From Bdellovibrionales bacterium RIFOXYD12_FULL_39_22 (lineage in GTDB: Bacteria > Bdellovibrionota > Bacteriovoracia > Bacteriovoracales > Bacteriovoracaceae): 64,000 nt of DNA. The translations under genes were made by a program, and so were the position numbers. Numbering within the stretch: position 1 is the first letter of the stretch; each line of letters opens with the position of its first letter. Below the pieces are notes generated by a model. It was not told the origin of the DNA, did not search any database, and was given only the letters and a program-made list of their open reading frames with translations. Below are positions 9,901-18,882 of the stretch, one piece after another. The stretch spans positions 18,643 to 82,642 of the forward strand of contig MEQL01000050.1 in assembly GCA_001770205.1 (NCBI GenBank), in the 5' to 3' direction.

Positions 9901-10074
9901 CCACCGGCCTTGGCCATAGGGCCTGGGGCCGAGAGTAGAATACCGATGGCCATTGCAGTAATTGGCGGAATGATAGTTTCTACCTTGCTTACTTTATTTA
10001 TTGTCCCTTGTGTTTATTCTCTTCTCGACAGATTTACCAAAAAGGAAAATTTATTTCATGAACATCAGCTATGA
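6985..10074 (+). CDS. RND-family (HAE1-type) multidrug efflux permease
   Basis: This is an inner-membrane proton-driven pump of about 1029 residues, the usual AcrB/MdtB size. It shows the duplicated RND plan: one membrane helix, a large periplasmic porter/docking domain, six helices, then the same again. The proton-relay pair is seen in GVVVDDAIMVLEN (helix 4) and the partner lysine in GIVKKNSILLVEF (helix 10). The TTG start at 6985 is preferred because GGAG lies seven bases upstream; an in-frame TTG at 6967 overlapping the tolC stop lacks a ribosome site. No periplasmic adaptor (membrane fusion protein) gene is next to it, unlike most such operons. The 3' end overlaps the rmuC start by 17 bp. 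Confidence 0.9.
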   Translation: MNSSFSLSAIAIRNHVFSWMLMLGLILFGAISFSEMGVSQMPDVDSPMVNISMSLEGASPEVMEIDVVDEIESSLSAVSGIKSMSSSARVGSASITLEFDLDKDIDVAVQEIQTVLSKIQRRLPDGMDPPSIRKSNPEDQPILWISASSSKMSKYDLMTLVRDRVQNRFSTLEGVAEVNLMGLPDPYLRVWLSEKKLDQYQLTVSDVINTIESEHFERPGGRIADERRELNIRTKGEATSLEDFQNITINKRGGSLIYTPIALKEVTAIEVGTEEIRNVSRAQGESAIGIGIKKRPGSNAVKVAKAVKKQIALLTKELPVGVELAIRFDNTIFIEESISELNFTLVLSAILTSLVCWLFLGSFSSTINIVLAIPTSVIGSFIFLRLFGFTLNTFTLLGLSLAIGVVVDDAIMVLENIVRHKQMGKNKVKAALDGSQEIWLAAIATTAAIMAIFIPVAFMDGIIGKYFLQFGVTLSVAVALSLLEAITLTPMRCSRFLEVAPRRSLLGRMMESTILISTTGYKNALTKILNYPVLAIVVASLFFASTLWIGKILKKEFVPEQDQGRLMIRIKTPVGSSFAFTDQKVKAVEEYLATQPDIKSYFTSSGGHGGGGVNSGMAFVTFVDQDKRKHSLKKLQEIFREDLKKIKGARINIQNPSMSFTGGRGGFPVEFSLRGPDWNQLIIYAKRMTQALEESGKLVDVDTNFEDGMPEVQVIPNRERARARGVEIADISQIISTMMGNAVAGKYSKDGRRFDIVVGLPLSDKISIEAIKRIKIRNNRGELIRLSEVVEVVETTGLQAISREDHQRAISIWSNIAQGSSQAEAISEVQKIAKQLLPEGYFVAMSGSAKTFGESFSSLIFALLFGIVISYMILGSQFNSFIHPLTILVALPFSVSGAFIALLMGGQSLNVYSMIGLILLMGIVKKNSILLVEFTNQLKERGRSTHEALLEACPIRLRPILMTSISTVVGAIPPALAIGPGAESRIPMAIAVIGGMIVSTLLTLFIVPCVYSLLDRFTKKENLFHEHQL

Positions 10075-11248
10075 ATCGTTATTACTAGGAATGTTAATTG
10101 GTGGTTTGGCGATGCGATTATTTTCTGCAAAGCGTGCGGCCGCTGATTCTATCAGTCTAAATCGCGAGATTGCGCATTTGGCCACAGAGAAAAAGGTATT
10201 AGAGGAGCAACTTGTTTCTTTTAAAAAGCATGTAGACGAACTTTCAGCGCAAAACAAATTGCAGTTTGAGAATTTGGCCAATCAGATAATTGAAAATAAA
10301 TCTAAGAGTTTTACTGAGTACACGGAGAAAACTCTAGAGTCGATGTTAAAACCCTTTAAAGAAAAAATTACAAATTTTGAAAAAAGTGTGGAAGATAAAT
10401 ATTCCTCCGAGGCCCGAGAGCGCCATGCGCTTAAGTCAGAGATTTTGCGGCTGATAAGTTTAAATGATCGCATGAGTGAAGAGACCAATTCCCTGGCCCG
10501 CGCTTTACGAGGTGATAGTAAAGTGCAAGGAGATTGGGGGGAAATGGTCTTGTCAAAAATTTTAGAGGCATCGGGCCTTCGTGAAGGGGAAGATTATATC
10601 ACGCAGTCATCGCATAAAAATGAAGAAGGAGATCGCTTACGGCCAGATGTGATAATTAATCTTCCAGATGAAAAGCATGTAGTGGTTGATGCAAAAGTTT
10701 CTTTAAAGGCCTATGATTTACACCATTCTTCCACTGAAGATGTGCAAAAAGAGAAATGTTTGTCAGAGCATATTCGCTCGATAGACAAACATATAAATGA
10801 ATTAAGTGAAAAACATTATGATAAATTGAAAGGTCTTAGCTCTCCGGAAATAGTTTTTATGTTTGTTCCCATTGAGCCGGCATATCTTTTGGCCATGCAT
10901 GCTGATGCCGATCTTTCTATGCGTGCCTGGAAAAAAGGTGTGGCCATTGTTACGGCCACAACCTTGCTTACCAGTTTGAAAACGGTGGCCTCTATTTGGC
11001 GTCTAGAAAGACAGAATAAAAATGCCCAAGAGATTGCGCAAGAAGGAGCGCGTCTTTATGATAAGTTTGTGGGGTTTCTAGAGGACTTTGAAAAAATTGG
11101 ACACATTTTTGAAACGGGAAGCAAACAATTTTCTCAGGCCATGGGCAAACTCAAAGATGGGCCAGGTAATGTCTTCCGCAAGATGGAGCTTTTGCGCGAA
11201 CTAGGCGCTTCTCCCAATAAGAAGATTCGCCAAGATTTATTAGAGTAA
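10058..11248 (+). CDS. rmuC: DNA recombination protein RmuC
   Basis: This is a 396-residue RmuC-family protein, linked in E. coli to limiting inversion-type rearrangements; the family has a predicted nuclease-like fold. The ATG at 10058 follows AAAAAGGAAAA and begins MNISYESLLLG with an N-terminal membrane anchor (about residues 5-20). A long coiled coil (about 30-150) follows, then the RmuC core with GDWGEMVLSKILEASGL, RPDVIINLPDEKHVVVDAK and FVPIEPAYLLA. In-frame upstream sequence belongs to the RND gene. Length and order match the family. Confidence 0.88.
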   Translation: MNISYESLLLGMLIGGLAMRLFSAKRAAADSISLNREIAHLATEKKVLEEQLVSFKKHVDELSAQNKLQFENLANQIIENKSKSFTEYTEKTLESMLKPFKEKITNFEKSVEDKYSSEARERHALKSEILRLISLNDRMSEETNSLARALRGDSKVQGDWGEMVLSKILEASGLREGEDYITQSSHKNEEGDRLRPDVIINLPDEKHVVVDAKVSLKAYDLHHSSTEDVQKEKCLSEHIRSIDKHINELSEKHYDKLKGLSSPEIVFMFVPIEPAYLLAMHADADLSMRAWKKGVAIVTATTLLTSLKTVASIWRLERQNKNAQEIAQEGARLYDKFVGFLEDFEKIGHIFETGSKQFSQAMGKLKDGPGNVFRKMELLRELGASPNKKIRQDLLE

Positions 11249-11343
11249 CTCAATCATTTTGGTAATAAAAAAGTTAGTGCCATAGACCAAATATTTTAGT
11301 AGACTCGGCCACAAATTGATTTAACCTCAAGGAGAGAGATACT

Positions 11344-13905
11344 ATGAAGATTCATTCATTTACCGCTGTTCCTACAACGCCAACCCAATTGGCACCCTTG
11401 CTTGAAATTGCTTCTAATTTGTGGTTTTCCTGGAATTGGGATGCCACCCAACTTTTTTCCATGATTGATCCAGATTTGTGGGAAGAGTGTCATAAAAATC
11501 CTATTAAAATGCTCTGTAGTGTTTCTAATAAACGCTTGGAAGAACTTTCCAAAGATGATGATTATGTGGCCGAAGTACAAGCAGTACATGCTGCCTATAA
11601 GAAATATCTGGAATCTAAAACTTGGTTTGATGGCAAATATGGGGGGCGAGAGAAAAAAGTTATTGCCTATTTTTCTTGCGAGTTTGGCATTCATGAATCA
11701 CTTCCAATCTATTCTGGAGGCCTAGGAGTTTTGGCCGGAGATCATCTTAAGTCGGCCAGTGATTTAGGTGTTCCGCTAGTGGCAGTAGGATTTTTATATC
11801 GAGAGGGATACTTTCGCCAGGGACTAAATAGCGATGGCATGCAGCAAGAGTTTTATCCGGAAAATGATAAATTTTCGCTGCCAGTTATGTTGGAAAAAGA
11901 TAGCTCTGGCAATCCACTGATACTTTCCATGGACATTGGAGGAGATGAAGTTTTTTATCAGATTTGGAAAGTGATGGTAGGTCGAGTCACTCTTTACTTG
12001 TTAGATACCAATTTGAATTCAAATATTCCTAAGCATCGCGATATTACCAAGCGTCTTTATGATGCCGGCCGTGATATTCGCTTGCGACAGGAAATTTTAC
12101 TTGGAATGGGGGGAGTAAAGGCGCTTAAGGCACTGGGAATAACACCTGCAGTTTATCATATCAATGAAGGACACTCGGCCTTTTTAATTTTAGAAAGATT
12201 GCGCGAATTAATGGAAGGCCATTTTTTAACTTTTGCGGAAGCGCGAGAGATTGTTTGGGCCACGAGCGTTTTTACCACTCACACACCAGTACCGGCCGGT
12301 AACGAGCGCTTTGATATTAATTTGATCAAGCAATATTTGGGAACCTTTATTCAGAAAAGGTTGGGATTAGAGTGGTTAGACTTCTTGGCCATGGGCCGCG
12401 AAGATACTTCTAATATGGAAGAGGAGTTTTGTTTAACAGTTTTGGCATTGAAATTTTCTGCGCATTGTAATGGAGTGGCCAAATTGCATGGTGATGTCTC
12501 TCGTGAAATGTGGAAAAAATTATACAAAGATGTTCCGCAAGACGAAATTCCCATTCGTCATGTTACCAACGGAGTACATTCTAAAACCTGGTTGTCCAAA
12601 GAATTTGAGCAACTTTTTGCTAGATATCAGAGAACTTCTTATGTGCGGGAGATTTCTGATTTTACCATGTGGCGTTCTATTGATGATGTTCCAGAGGCGG
12701 AATTGTGGCGTTTACATGTTGAGCGAAAGCAGAAATTGGTAGAGTACGTGCGCAAAAGGTTAAAGTTTCAATTGCAGCGCCGTAGTGCTTCAGCGGCGGA
12801 GATTAATCGTATCAAAGATGTTTTAGATCCAGAAGTATTGACCATTGGCTTTGCTCGGCGTTTTGCCCCTTATAAGCGTGGCTCGTTACTTTTTTATGAC
12901 ACTGAACGTGTTGCCAAAATTGTAAATAGCGAAGGACGGCCAGTGCAATTTATTTTTGCAGGCAAGGCCCATCCTGCAGATACCAAAGGAAAAGAAATTA
13001 TTAAGGCCATTGCAGATAAAATCAAAGATCCAGAGTTTAATCAGCGTGTGGTTTTTTTGGAAGATTACGATATCGATATTGCGCGCTATATGGTGCAAGG
13101 AGTGGACGTGTGGCTAAATACTCCTCGGCGGCCAATGGAGGCATCGGGAACTTCGGGAATGAAGGCGGCCATGAATGGAGCGCTGAATCTTTCTATACTC
13201 GATGGATGGTGGGATGAGGCCTTTAATGGAGAGAATGGCTGGGCCATTGGCCATGGGGAAATGTATAAAGATTTAGACCAACAAGATGAGATTGAGGCAA
13301 ATTTATTATATCGGGCCATTGAAGATGAAGTTGCTCCGCTTTATTACAAGCGCAACGATAAAGGATTGCCAGCACAGTGGATCACTATGATGAAAAATAC
13401 CATTGAGTCTTGTGGTTCGCAATATAACACCCATCGTATGTTGGTAGACTATGTTGAAAAATATTATCTTAAGGCCGAAAAGTTGGCCGGAATGCTAAGT
13501 AGCAATGACTATGTTGAGGCAAAAAATCTATCGCGTTGGCATAAAATGATGGAGCAGGCCTGGAAGGATATCAAAATTGTTCACGTTGATGCTCCGGACA
13601 CCGATTCGATTTTATCCGGCCACAGTGTATCAATCAAATCCAAAATAATATTGGGGGCCATTAGGGCAGAAGATGTAAAAGTAGAAGTCTATCATGGCAT
13701 TTTAGATATCAATGGAGATAAAATTATTGGCCCGCAAAGAACTCAAATGGAAAAGATTGCAACAGAGGGAGAGCTTACTATTTTTGAGGCCAAAATTCCT
13801 TGTGATCGAGGAGGCCGTTACGGTTATACGGTAAGAGTTTTGTTGGGCAATAAACATTTGGCCGAAGAATTTGTTCCTACTTTTATTAAGTGGGAGAGTG
13901 AGTAA
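11344..13905 (+). CDS. glgP: Alpha-glucan (glycogen) phosphorylase, short GT35 type
   Basis: This is an 853-residue PLP-dependent phosphorylase releasing glucose-1-phosphate from glycogen or maltodextrin. An N-terminal DUF3417-type segment (LLEIASNLWFSWNWD) is typical of the shorter bacterial/archaeal branch (TIGR02094). The core shows FGIHESLPIYSGGLGVLAGDH, HINEGHSAF, FTTHTPVPAGNE and RFAPYKRGSL. The PLP-binding lysine K607 lies in EASGTSGMKAAMNG. AAGGAGAGAGA sits just ahead of the ATG. The C-terminal 100 residues form a beta-rich domain also usual in this branch. It is followed after three bases by the next gene, so the two are probably co-translated. Confidence 0.92.
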   Translation: MKIHSFTAVPTTPTQLAPLLEIASNLWFSWNWDATQLFSMIDPDLWEECHKNPIKMLCSVSNKRLEELSKDDDYVAEVQAVHAAYKKYLESKTWFDGKYGGREKKVIAYFSCEFGIHESLPIYSGGLGVLAGDHLKSASDLGVPLVAVGFLYREGYFRQGLNSDGMQQEFYPENDKFSLPVMLEKDSSGNPLILSMDIGGDEVFYQIWKVMVGRVTLYLLDTNLNSNIPKHRDITKRLYDAGRDIRLRQEILLGMGGVKALKALGITPAVYHINEGHSAFLILERLRELMEGHFLTFAEAREIVWATSVFTTHTPVPAGNERFDINLIKQYLGTFIQKRLGLEWLDFLAMGREDTSNMEEEFCLTVLALKFSAHCNGVAKLHGDVSREMWKKLYKDVPQDEIPIRHVTNGVHSKTWLSKEFEQLFARYQRTSYVREISDFTMWRSIDDVPEAELWRLHVERKQKLVEYVRKRLKFQLQRRSASAAEINRIKDVLDPEVLTIGFARRFAPYKRGSLLFYDTERVAKIVNSEGRPVQFIFAGKAHPADTKGKEIIKAIADKIKDPEFNQRVVFLEDYDIDIARYMVQGVDVWLNTPRRPMEASGTSGMKAAMNGALNLSILDGWWDEAFNGENGWAIGHGEMYKDLDQQDEIEANLLYRAIEDEVAPLYYKRNDKGLPAQWITMMKNTIESCGSQYNTHRMLVDYVEKYYLKAEKLAGMLSSNDYVEAKNLSRWHKMMEQAWKDIKIVHVDAPDTDSILSGHSVSIKSKIILGAIRAEDVKVEVYHGILDINGDKIIGPQRTQMEKIATEGELTIFEAKIPCDRGGRYGYTVRVLLGNKHLAEEFVPTFIKWESE

Positions 13906-13908
13906 AAC

Positions 13909-15045
13909 GTGGGGAATAATTATCGTATCGTTGAGGTGACGAATCAAAAACTGTTAAATCAGTGGATTCAATTTCCCTATGATTTTTACCTCAAAGAATT
14001 AAAAGATCCTAATTATATCCCACAAATTAAAATTGATGAAAAAAGTTTTTTTGATGCTAAAAAAAATCCGGCCTTTAAAATTGCCAAAGTGAAATTTTTT
14101 CTAGCGTATGCTGAGCAAATAGTAGTTGGCCGGATTTGTGCGATAATTCATTTATTAGAAGAGAAAAAACTAGGCCGTCGCCGTGGCCGTTTTGGTTGGA
14201 TTGAATTCATTGATAATGAAGAAATTTCTTCTCTGCTTTTAGGAGCAGCTCGTAGTTGGCTAGTTGCGGAAGGTGCCATAGAGATGACGGGCCCTCATGG
14301 TTTTACCGATTTAGATCCTGAGGGGCTTTTAATCGATGGGTTTAATGAATTACCAACAGTTAGTGGTAGCTATAATTTGCCTTATTACCAACGCCATTTT
14401 GAAAAGTTTGGCCTTGTGAAAGATGCGGATTATGTGGAGTATCGAGTAAATTTTCCGGCCAATGATCCCTTTTTAGAGAAAATGGTCGCACTATTAGAAA
14501 GAGATAGTGAGTATAAATTAATTACTTTGCGTAACCGCAAAGAATTAATGTCACGAACCGATGCTTTATGGGATCTACTGGAGGAGTCTTTTAAACATCT
14601 TTATGGAGTAACTCCGCTTTCTTTGGAGCAACAAAAGTTTTATACCCAAAAATATCTATCTTTTTTAGATTTAGAATTTGTAAAAATGGTAGAGGATAAA
14701 AAAGGAAAATTGATAGGCTTTTTCATTGGAATGCCGAATGTTAGTAACAGTTTTAAACGGGCCGGCGGTAATCTTTTGCCATTTGGTCTGTTTCATATTT
14801 TAAGAGAGTTTAAAAATTCAAAGGGCGTAGATTTCTTATTAGCGGGAGTTCATCCCGAGCATCCGAAAAAAAAGATTTTCTTATATTTAGTCGCGGCCAT
14901 GTATCGCTCTTGCCGAGATCGCGGAATTAAATTTTTAGAGACCAATCGTGAGTTAGTAGAGAATAAGACTGTTAGTGGAATGTGGACACGCTTTGATTCA
15001 AGACTACATCGAAAAACTAGAATATTTAAACTGCCGCTGGAATAG
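13909..15045 (+). CDS. GNAT-like / YghO-type conserved protein
   Basis: This is a 378-residue protein starting at GTG 13909, three bases after the glgP stop, with GGAGAGTGAG upstream. It resembles the E. coli YghO group and related proteins of Bacteroidetes and Deltaproteobacteria, which have a degenerate GNAT acetyltransferase fold. The signature MTGPHGFTDLDPEGLLIDGF lies near residues 125-145, and a C-terminal acetyltransferase-like part has EFVKMVEDKKGKLIGFFIGM. The biochemical function of the group is not known to me. Its place directly behind glucan phosphorylase suggests shared transcription, not necessarily a shared pathway. Confidence 0.6.
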   Translation: MGNNYRIVEVTNQKLLNQWIQFPYDFYLKELKDPNYIPQIKIDEKSFFDAKKNPAFKIAKVKFFLAYAEQIVVGRICAIIHLLEEKKLGRRRGRFGWIEFIDNEEISSLLLGAARSWLVAEGAIEMTGPHGFTDLDPEGLLIDGFNELPTVSGSYNLPYYQRHFEKFGLVKDADYVEYRVNFPANDPFLEKMVALLERDSEYKLITLRNRKELMSRTDALWDLLEESFKHLYGVTPLSLEQQKFYTQKYLSFLDLEFVKMVEDKKGKLIGFFIGMPNVSNSFKRAGGNLLPFGLFHILREFKNSKGVDFLLAGVHPEHPKKKIFLYLVAAMYRSCRDRGIKFLETNRELVENKTVSGMWTRFDSRLHRKTRIFKLPLE

Positions 15046-15073
15046 GCCAAGAGCAAAGTTGAGAATTAGCAAG

Positions 15074-16801
15074 ATGACTTCTAAAAATAGTATTATCGAT
15101 AATTTGATTGGAGAGGCGCAAAGTTATACTTCTTTAGAGGTAATGGAGCGGATGATTCAAGACGGTGCCGATTTATCGGCGCATGCTATCTCACCACTAT
15201 ATCTGATTGTAAAAAAAATGAATCCCAATGAGTTGGCCCATCACTTACATCTTTTTAGTTCAGAGCAGCGACAGATTTTTTTAGATATGGACTTATGGCT
15301 TAAAGATGATTTGGATGTGGATAATTTTAATTATTGGATTAGATGTTATGCGGTATGTGAAAACGAAAATATTCGTGCAGAATTTATTGGGAGTTCTGAA
15401 TTTGCGGTTTACTTAAAGGGCCGTTTTAATATTTGGACTTTTGACGCAGAAGATCCGCAATATCCAGAACATGATAATTACTTTTTAACTCCAGATACTC
15501 AACTTCTAGTGGAGTTTGATGAAGATTATGAGTATGTGCGAGAGCTAAAGGAATTAATTGTGGCCCTCTACGCGGAGAGAGGAGTGGAAGATGCCTATGC
15601 CTATCTTTTTAAATTAGTCTCAGATAGTTTTTCTATTTTACAAGAAGAGGAATACGAACAGAAAAAATCACGAATGAGTGATTATGGTTTTGTTGATTAT
15701 TTTGAAGCGTTAGAAGTTGATAACATTTTTCCTAGCATGGAGATGTTGCAAAATTTTGTTATAAGAAAAAAGAGTATTACCGGCAATCTTGACGATTTAA
15801 GCAAGCTGCAGGCCCTTCCTAAAGCTGCACTGGTGGCCTTTAGTGACAAACTTGGAGACATCAATAGTGAGTTGGCCAAAGTTGTAGATGATAAGCGCGT
15901 TGAATTTTTGCGATTTAATTTTATTAAGCTGGTCAATGCTACCATGTCATTAACCAATGCGTTGCAAGAAGGCCAAGTGGCCATGACGAGAGTGGGAAAT
16001 AAAACCAGAAATCTTCTAAGTCTTGGGATGAGCTATATTAATCAAAAGGCGCAGGCAGGGGAATTAGAAGAGTTGTTAAATGATAAAAGTATTTTTGATT
16101 TTTTTACTTTTGCAGATCTTTATAAAATAGGGAACACCTTAATTAAGCTTAATCAAAAGATGGCCAGAAAAAATCTATCACTTCACGGAATTAATGAACA
16201 CAATGAGAGTTTTTTAGGGAAATTTTGGCTGGAGTTTTTGGACTTTACCTTTGATACAAGTCATGCGGTTGCTGATAAGCTAGGACATACCTCGAAAAAT
16301 ATTGTTGACATGCAACATTATGGTGAGTGGACTTCTTTGCTTAATTTATTCGGGGCAATGCTTCCTTTTATTAAGCAATTTTTGACTTCCGTAGAAAAGC
16401 TTAAGAAAAGTCAGAAGTTACGCGATGAATTTTATATTAACTATACGGTGGAAGAAATTGATTTTGAGGCCATCATTCTTAGTAATTTTTATAATTATTT
16501 ATTAGGCAATTTCGAAGGGACAAAGGGCAAACGTAAAAAATTAGGAGTGACGATTAGTGATTTCAAAAAAATTTCTACCGATTTATTAGATGGCAAAGGA
16601 AAATTAAAGGAGAGCTATCTTAAAAAAAAGGTAAAGAGTATGGCCCTTAAATTTGGGCTAGATGTTGTGTTGGATTTTGATAAATATTTTATCGCTCTAC
16701 TAAAAGAGCATATTGAAGGATATGAGTTTGAAGAGATGAGTGCGGATGATTATAAACATGTTGGTGGCCCGATAATTTTCAATATATTGATCAGTTCATA
16801 G
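15074..16801 (+). CDS. DUF6178-family conserved protein
   Basis: This is a 575-residue, soluble, mostly helical protein with no signal peptide, resembling DUF6178 proteins of Deltaproteobacteria and Bdellovibrionota. The ATG at 15074 is chosen; upstream in-frame sequence overlaps the preceding gene. The N-terminal 200 residues contain an acidic stretch around FDEDYEYVRELKELIVALYAE and alternating helices. No catalytic motif is apparent to me and the function is unknown. It lies 28 bp behind the YghO-like gene and probably ends that transcription unit. Confidence 0.55.
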   Translation: MTSKNSIIDNLIGEAQSYTSLEVMERMIQDGADLSAHAISPLYLIVKKMNPNELAHHLHLFSSEQRQIFLDMDLWLKDDLDVDNFNYWIRCYAVCENENIRAEFIGSSEFAVYLKGRFNIWTFDAEDPQYPEHDNYFLTPDTQLLVEFDEDYEYVRELKELIVALYAERGVEDAYAYLFKLVSDSFSILQEEEYEQKKSRMSDYGFVDYFEALEVDNIFPSMEMLQNFVIRKKSITGNLDDLSKLQALPKAALVAFSDKLGDINSELAKVVDDKRVEFLRFNFIKLVNATMSLTNALQEGQVAMTRVGNKTRNLLSLGMSYINQKAQAGELEELLNDKSIFDFFTFADLYKIGNTLIKLNQKMARKNLSLHGINEHNESFLGKFWLEFLDFTFDTSHAVADKLGHTSKNIVDMQHYGEWTSLLNLFGAMLPFIKQFLTSVEKLKKSQKLRDEFYINYTVEEIDFEAIILSNFYNYLLGNFEGTKGKRKKLGVTISDFKKISTDLLDGKGKLKESYLKKKVKSMALKFGLDVVLDFDKYFIALLKEHIEGYEFEEMSADDYKHVGGPIIFNILISS

Positions 16802-16812
16802 CGTATATCGTA

Positions 16813-16835
16813 AATTTTTTTTACCAAAAAAAATT
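16813..16835. repeat. AT-only inverted repeat
   Basis: AATTTTTTTT and AAAAAAAATT form perfect 10-base arms around a three-base ACC loop, 12 bp after the DUF6178 gene. With no G-C pairs it is a weak terminator at best. Confidence 0.3.
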
Positions 16836-16876
16836 CGCTGACACTATATAGATTTTACTAGTTAATAAGAATATCC

Positions 16877-16904
16877 TTGATATTTATTTTATAGTTGATA
16901 TATT
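16877..16904 (+). promoter_or_regulatory. Sigma-70-type promoter for the small exported protein at 16997
   Basis: TTGATA (-35, five of six matches) and TATATT (-10, five of six) are separated by 16 bases, about 90 bp before the ATG at 16997. Predicted from sequence only. Confidence 0.45.
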
Positions 16905-16996
16905 AGTTCCTGAACAGAAACAGAATTACAGTGATTGAGAAAAATGGGAATGGCCTGAGTTTTAAATATCAATTTAATGAAAAGGAGAGAAAAATT

Positions 16997-17311
16997 ATGA
17001 AAAAGTTATTAATAGTACTGACTTTTTTAATGTCGATGTCGTCATTTGCGCAATTGGATTGTACTTTGGAGTTAAAAAAAATCTTATCGGATAAATTGCC
17101 GGATTTAGAAGTTTATTCAACGAAATATGTTGGCACTATTGCTCCTCATAGCGATCTTCCTTACTATCAGGGTGAAATTTGGAATGATACGGATGAAGAA
17201 CTTGGTATTTTCGAAATTAAGGCCACATATATGGCGAAATTTACTTACGTAGCTCTTTTAAGAGAGAATTGCCAAGCTGTAAAATTAATCGAAGTCGGCT
17301 TTGATGACTAA
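16997..17311 (+). CDS. Small exported hypothetical protein
   Basis: This is a 104-residue protein with a clear signal peptide (MKKLLIVLTFLMSMSSFAQ, cleavage likely after FAQ or SFA). The ATG at 16997 follows AAAGGAGAGAAAA. The mature part of about 85 residues has two cysteines and an acidic C-terminus ending GFDD. No family is recognised. It is preceded by a good sigma-70-type promoter and ends 10 bp before the convergent end of the secretion operon. Confidence 0.6.
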   Translation: MKKLLIVLTFLMSMSSFAQLDCTLELKKILSDKLPDLEVYSTKYVGTIAPHSDLPYYQGEIWNDTDEELGIFEIKATYMAKFTYVALLRENCQAVKLIEVGFDD

Positions 17312-17320
17312 AAAGATGGC

Positions 17321-18250
17321 CTATAAAACACTGGGCGATGGATTGGCCAGTGTTCCCGAAATTTTGATTTTATAGAAGCCATTTTCCGCAGTTTTTCCTC
17401 CCAAAAATAGATTCAAAATAGCAAAGTCATTTATAAAACTTTCAGAGAATTTAATTTCGCCAGTCATATCTAAAATAGATTGATTAAAGGCCTGCGGGTT
17501 TATGGAAATGCGGCCATAGAGATTGGCAGTTATGGGGGAGTTTTCCGTTCCGATAACAATATTTTCAATATCCAAACTGTTTCCACTGTATTTACCTTTC
17601 AACGATAAAGTTCCAATTGGTAATGCTGGAATGGCCAGGCCATTAAAGTTTTGAGGTGGGATGAGGAAATTATTTGATTTAATTAAAAACTGTGCCTCTG
17701 TCAAAGTGGAACTTTTTAAGGAAAGAAGTGAGGTGATATTGAAAGTTCCGTTGAGATTTATGGGTAATGCCGCTACTTTGCCAATGGTGTTAGAGGTTAT
17801 TGTTGTATCTTCAATTTTTAATAAAGTCTGATTTAAAGATAGTGAGGAGTATATGTTTACGAAACTATCTTCATGTGTCGCATGGAGCTTAAATTTTACG
17901 CCAACAGGGTAGAAGCTGGGGCCGCGAAAACTAATTTCTGCATAAGGTAGCTCTATCGGGGTTGGTGTCGGCATTTGCAAACAGCTTGCAGGTAGTGAAA
18001 TGTGTTCTAAGTATATTTTGGGAAGTAGAAAAGATACTCCTAGTTTTTGATAGGCGATAGGACATCCCGGGTTAGAAGTAATCATTCTACCCATAACCTG
18101 CTTAATTGTTCTTTGCACAGGAAAATTCCAGATTATTCCGATGGCCGCAATAATTATAACAAGAGAGGTGATCAGAAATTTATTAATATGATCAAGCTCA
18201 TAAATTTTTTCATCAAGAGAATTTTCTGCTATCTGTTTATTGCTCTTCAT
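17321..18250 (-). CDS. gspN: Type II secretion system protein GspN
   Basis: This is the last gene of the secretion operon, 309 residues. It has an N-terminal cytoplasmic segment, one membrane helix (about 26-44) and a periplasmic beta-rich domain with repeated strands such as IPALPIGTLSLKGKYSGN. The fold class is that of GspN/AsmA-like periplasmic proteins. The C-terminal GFYKIKISGTLANPSP is typical of GspN. The assignment rests on position after gspM together with these features. It overlaps the gspM end by 14 bp. Confidence 0.72.
   Translation of the reverse strand: MKSNKQIAENSLDEKIYELDHINKFLITSLVIIIAAIGIIWNFPVQRTIKQVMGRMITSNPGCPIAYQKLGVSFLLPKIYLEHISLPASCLQMPTPTPIELPYAEISFRGPSFYPVGVKFKLHATHEDSFVNIYSSLSLNQTLLKIEDTTITSNTIGKVAALPINLNGTFNITSLLSLKSSTLTEAQFLIKSNNFLIPPQNFNGLAIPALPIGTLSLKGKYSGNSLDIENIVIGTENSPITANLYGRISINPQAFNQSILDMTGEIKFSESFINDFAILNLFLGGKTAENGFYKIKISGTLANPSPSVL
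17327..17354 (-). terminator. Hairpin at the end of the gsp operon
   Basis: AACACTGG and CCAGTGTT form an 8-bp stem with a 12-base loop. Read on the minus strand the stem is followed by TTTTAT. It overlaps the last codons and stop of gspN, so it could end the secretion transcript; the convergent gene at 16997 may share the hairpin but without a T-run. Confidence 0.4.
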
Positions 18251-18872
18251 ACTGATATTGTTGAATTCGGTTGAAAATTACTAGATGAATATCGCCCTTG
18301 ATTGTTTGATTGGCGGGATTTCTATTAATATTGAGGTTATGGATATTTATTTTTTCGCTAATTAGGGCGGTGATAAAAGCGGCAAAGTCTTCCATCGAGA
18401 AGTCACTAAAATTTAGATCCGCACTAACTTGTGTGATGCTGCCCCAGGATTCATCAGTATTGAAGTTGGCCACCGAAGCGTTGCGTGCCGATACTTTGAG
18501 GCCGTTTAAAACGGACTCAATTTTGGTGGTTAACTCTTCCGCACTTTTTATCTCTTGAGTGGCCATCATATTATCCATGGCGTTTAAGATATTTTTGTTT
18601 TTTAAATAGAGATCAATGTTTTCTTTGATGAGATACTTTTCATCCAAATCACTGCGTAAAGAGCAGTTTGCCATCAGAAGCAAAGTAGTTATGAAAAGGG
18701 GTAGGAAAATTATGGAAAAAGAGGCCACTTGATAGGTGATTTTTTGTGCTGAGCTATTTAGCGCAGAAACGCGATCTATTATTTGCAGATAAAATGAATT
18801 AGCTTTCAATAGATCCAATTGTTGAAAAAGATATATATCTAGTGGTTTTAGAAAGGCAAAAAGCTTCATCAT
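18237..18872 (-). CDS. gspM: Type II secretion system protein GspM
   Basis: This is a 211-residue bitopic inner-membrane protein. A short cytoplasmic head precedes one membrane helix (about 46-67) and a periplasmic part with a coiled-coil region and a ferredoxin-like C-terminal half, which is the GspM plan. Sequence conservation in GspM is low, so the call depends mainly on position between gspL and gspN. GspM would bind GspL and help anchor the GspE ATPase. It lies 10 bp after gspL. Confidence 0.72.
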   Translation of the reverse strand: MMKLFAFLKPLDIYLFQQLDLLKANSFYLQIIDRVSALNSSAQKITYQVASFSIIFLPLFITTLLLMANCSLRSDLDEKYLIKENIDLYLKNKNILNAMDNMMATQEIKSAEELTTKIESVLNGLKVSARNASVANFNTDESWGSITQVSADLNFSDFSMEDFAAFITALISEKINIHNLNINRNPANQTIKGDIHLVIFNRIQQYQYEEQ

Positions 18873-18882
18873 ATTCTGGCCG

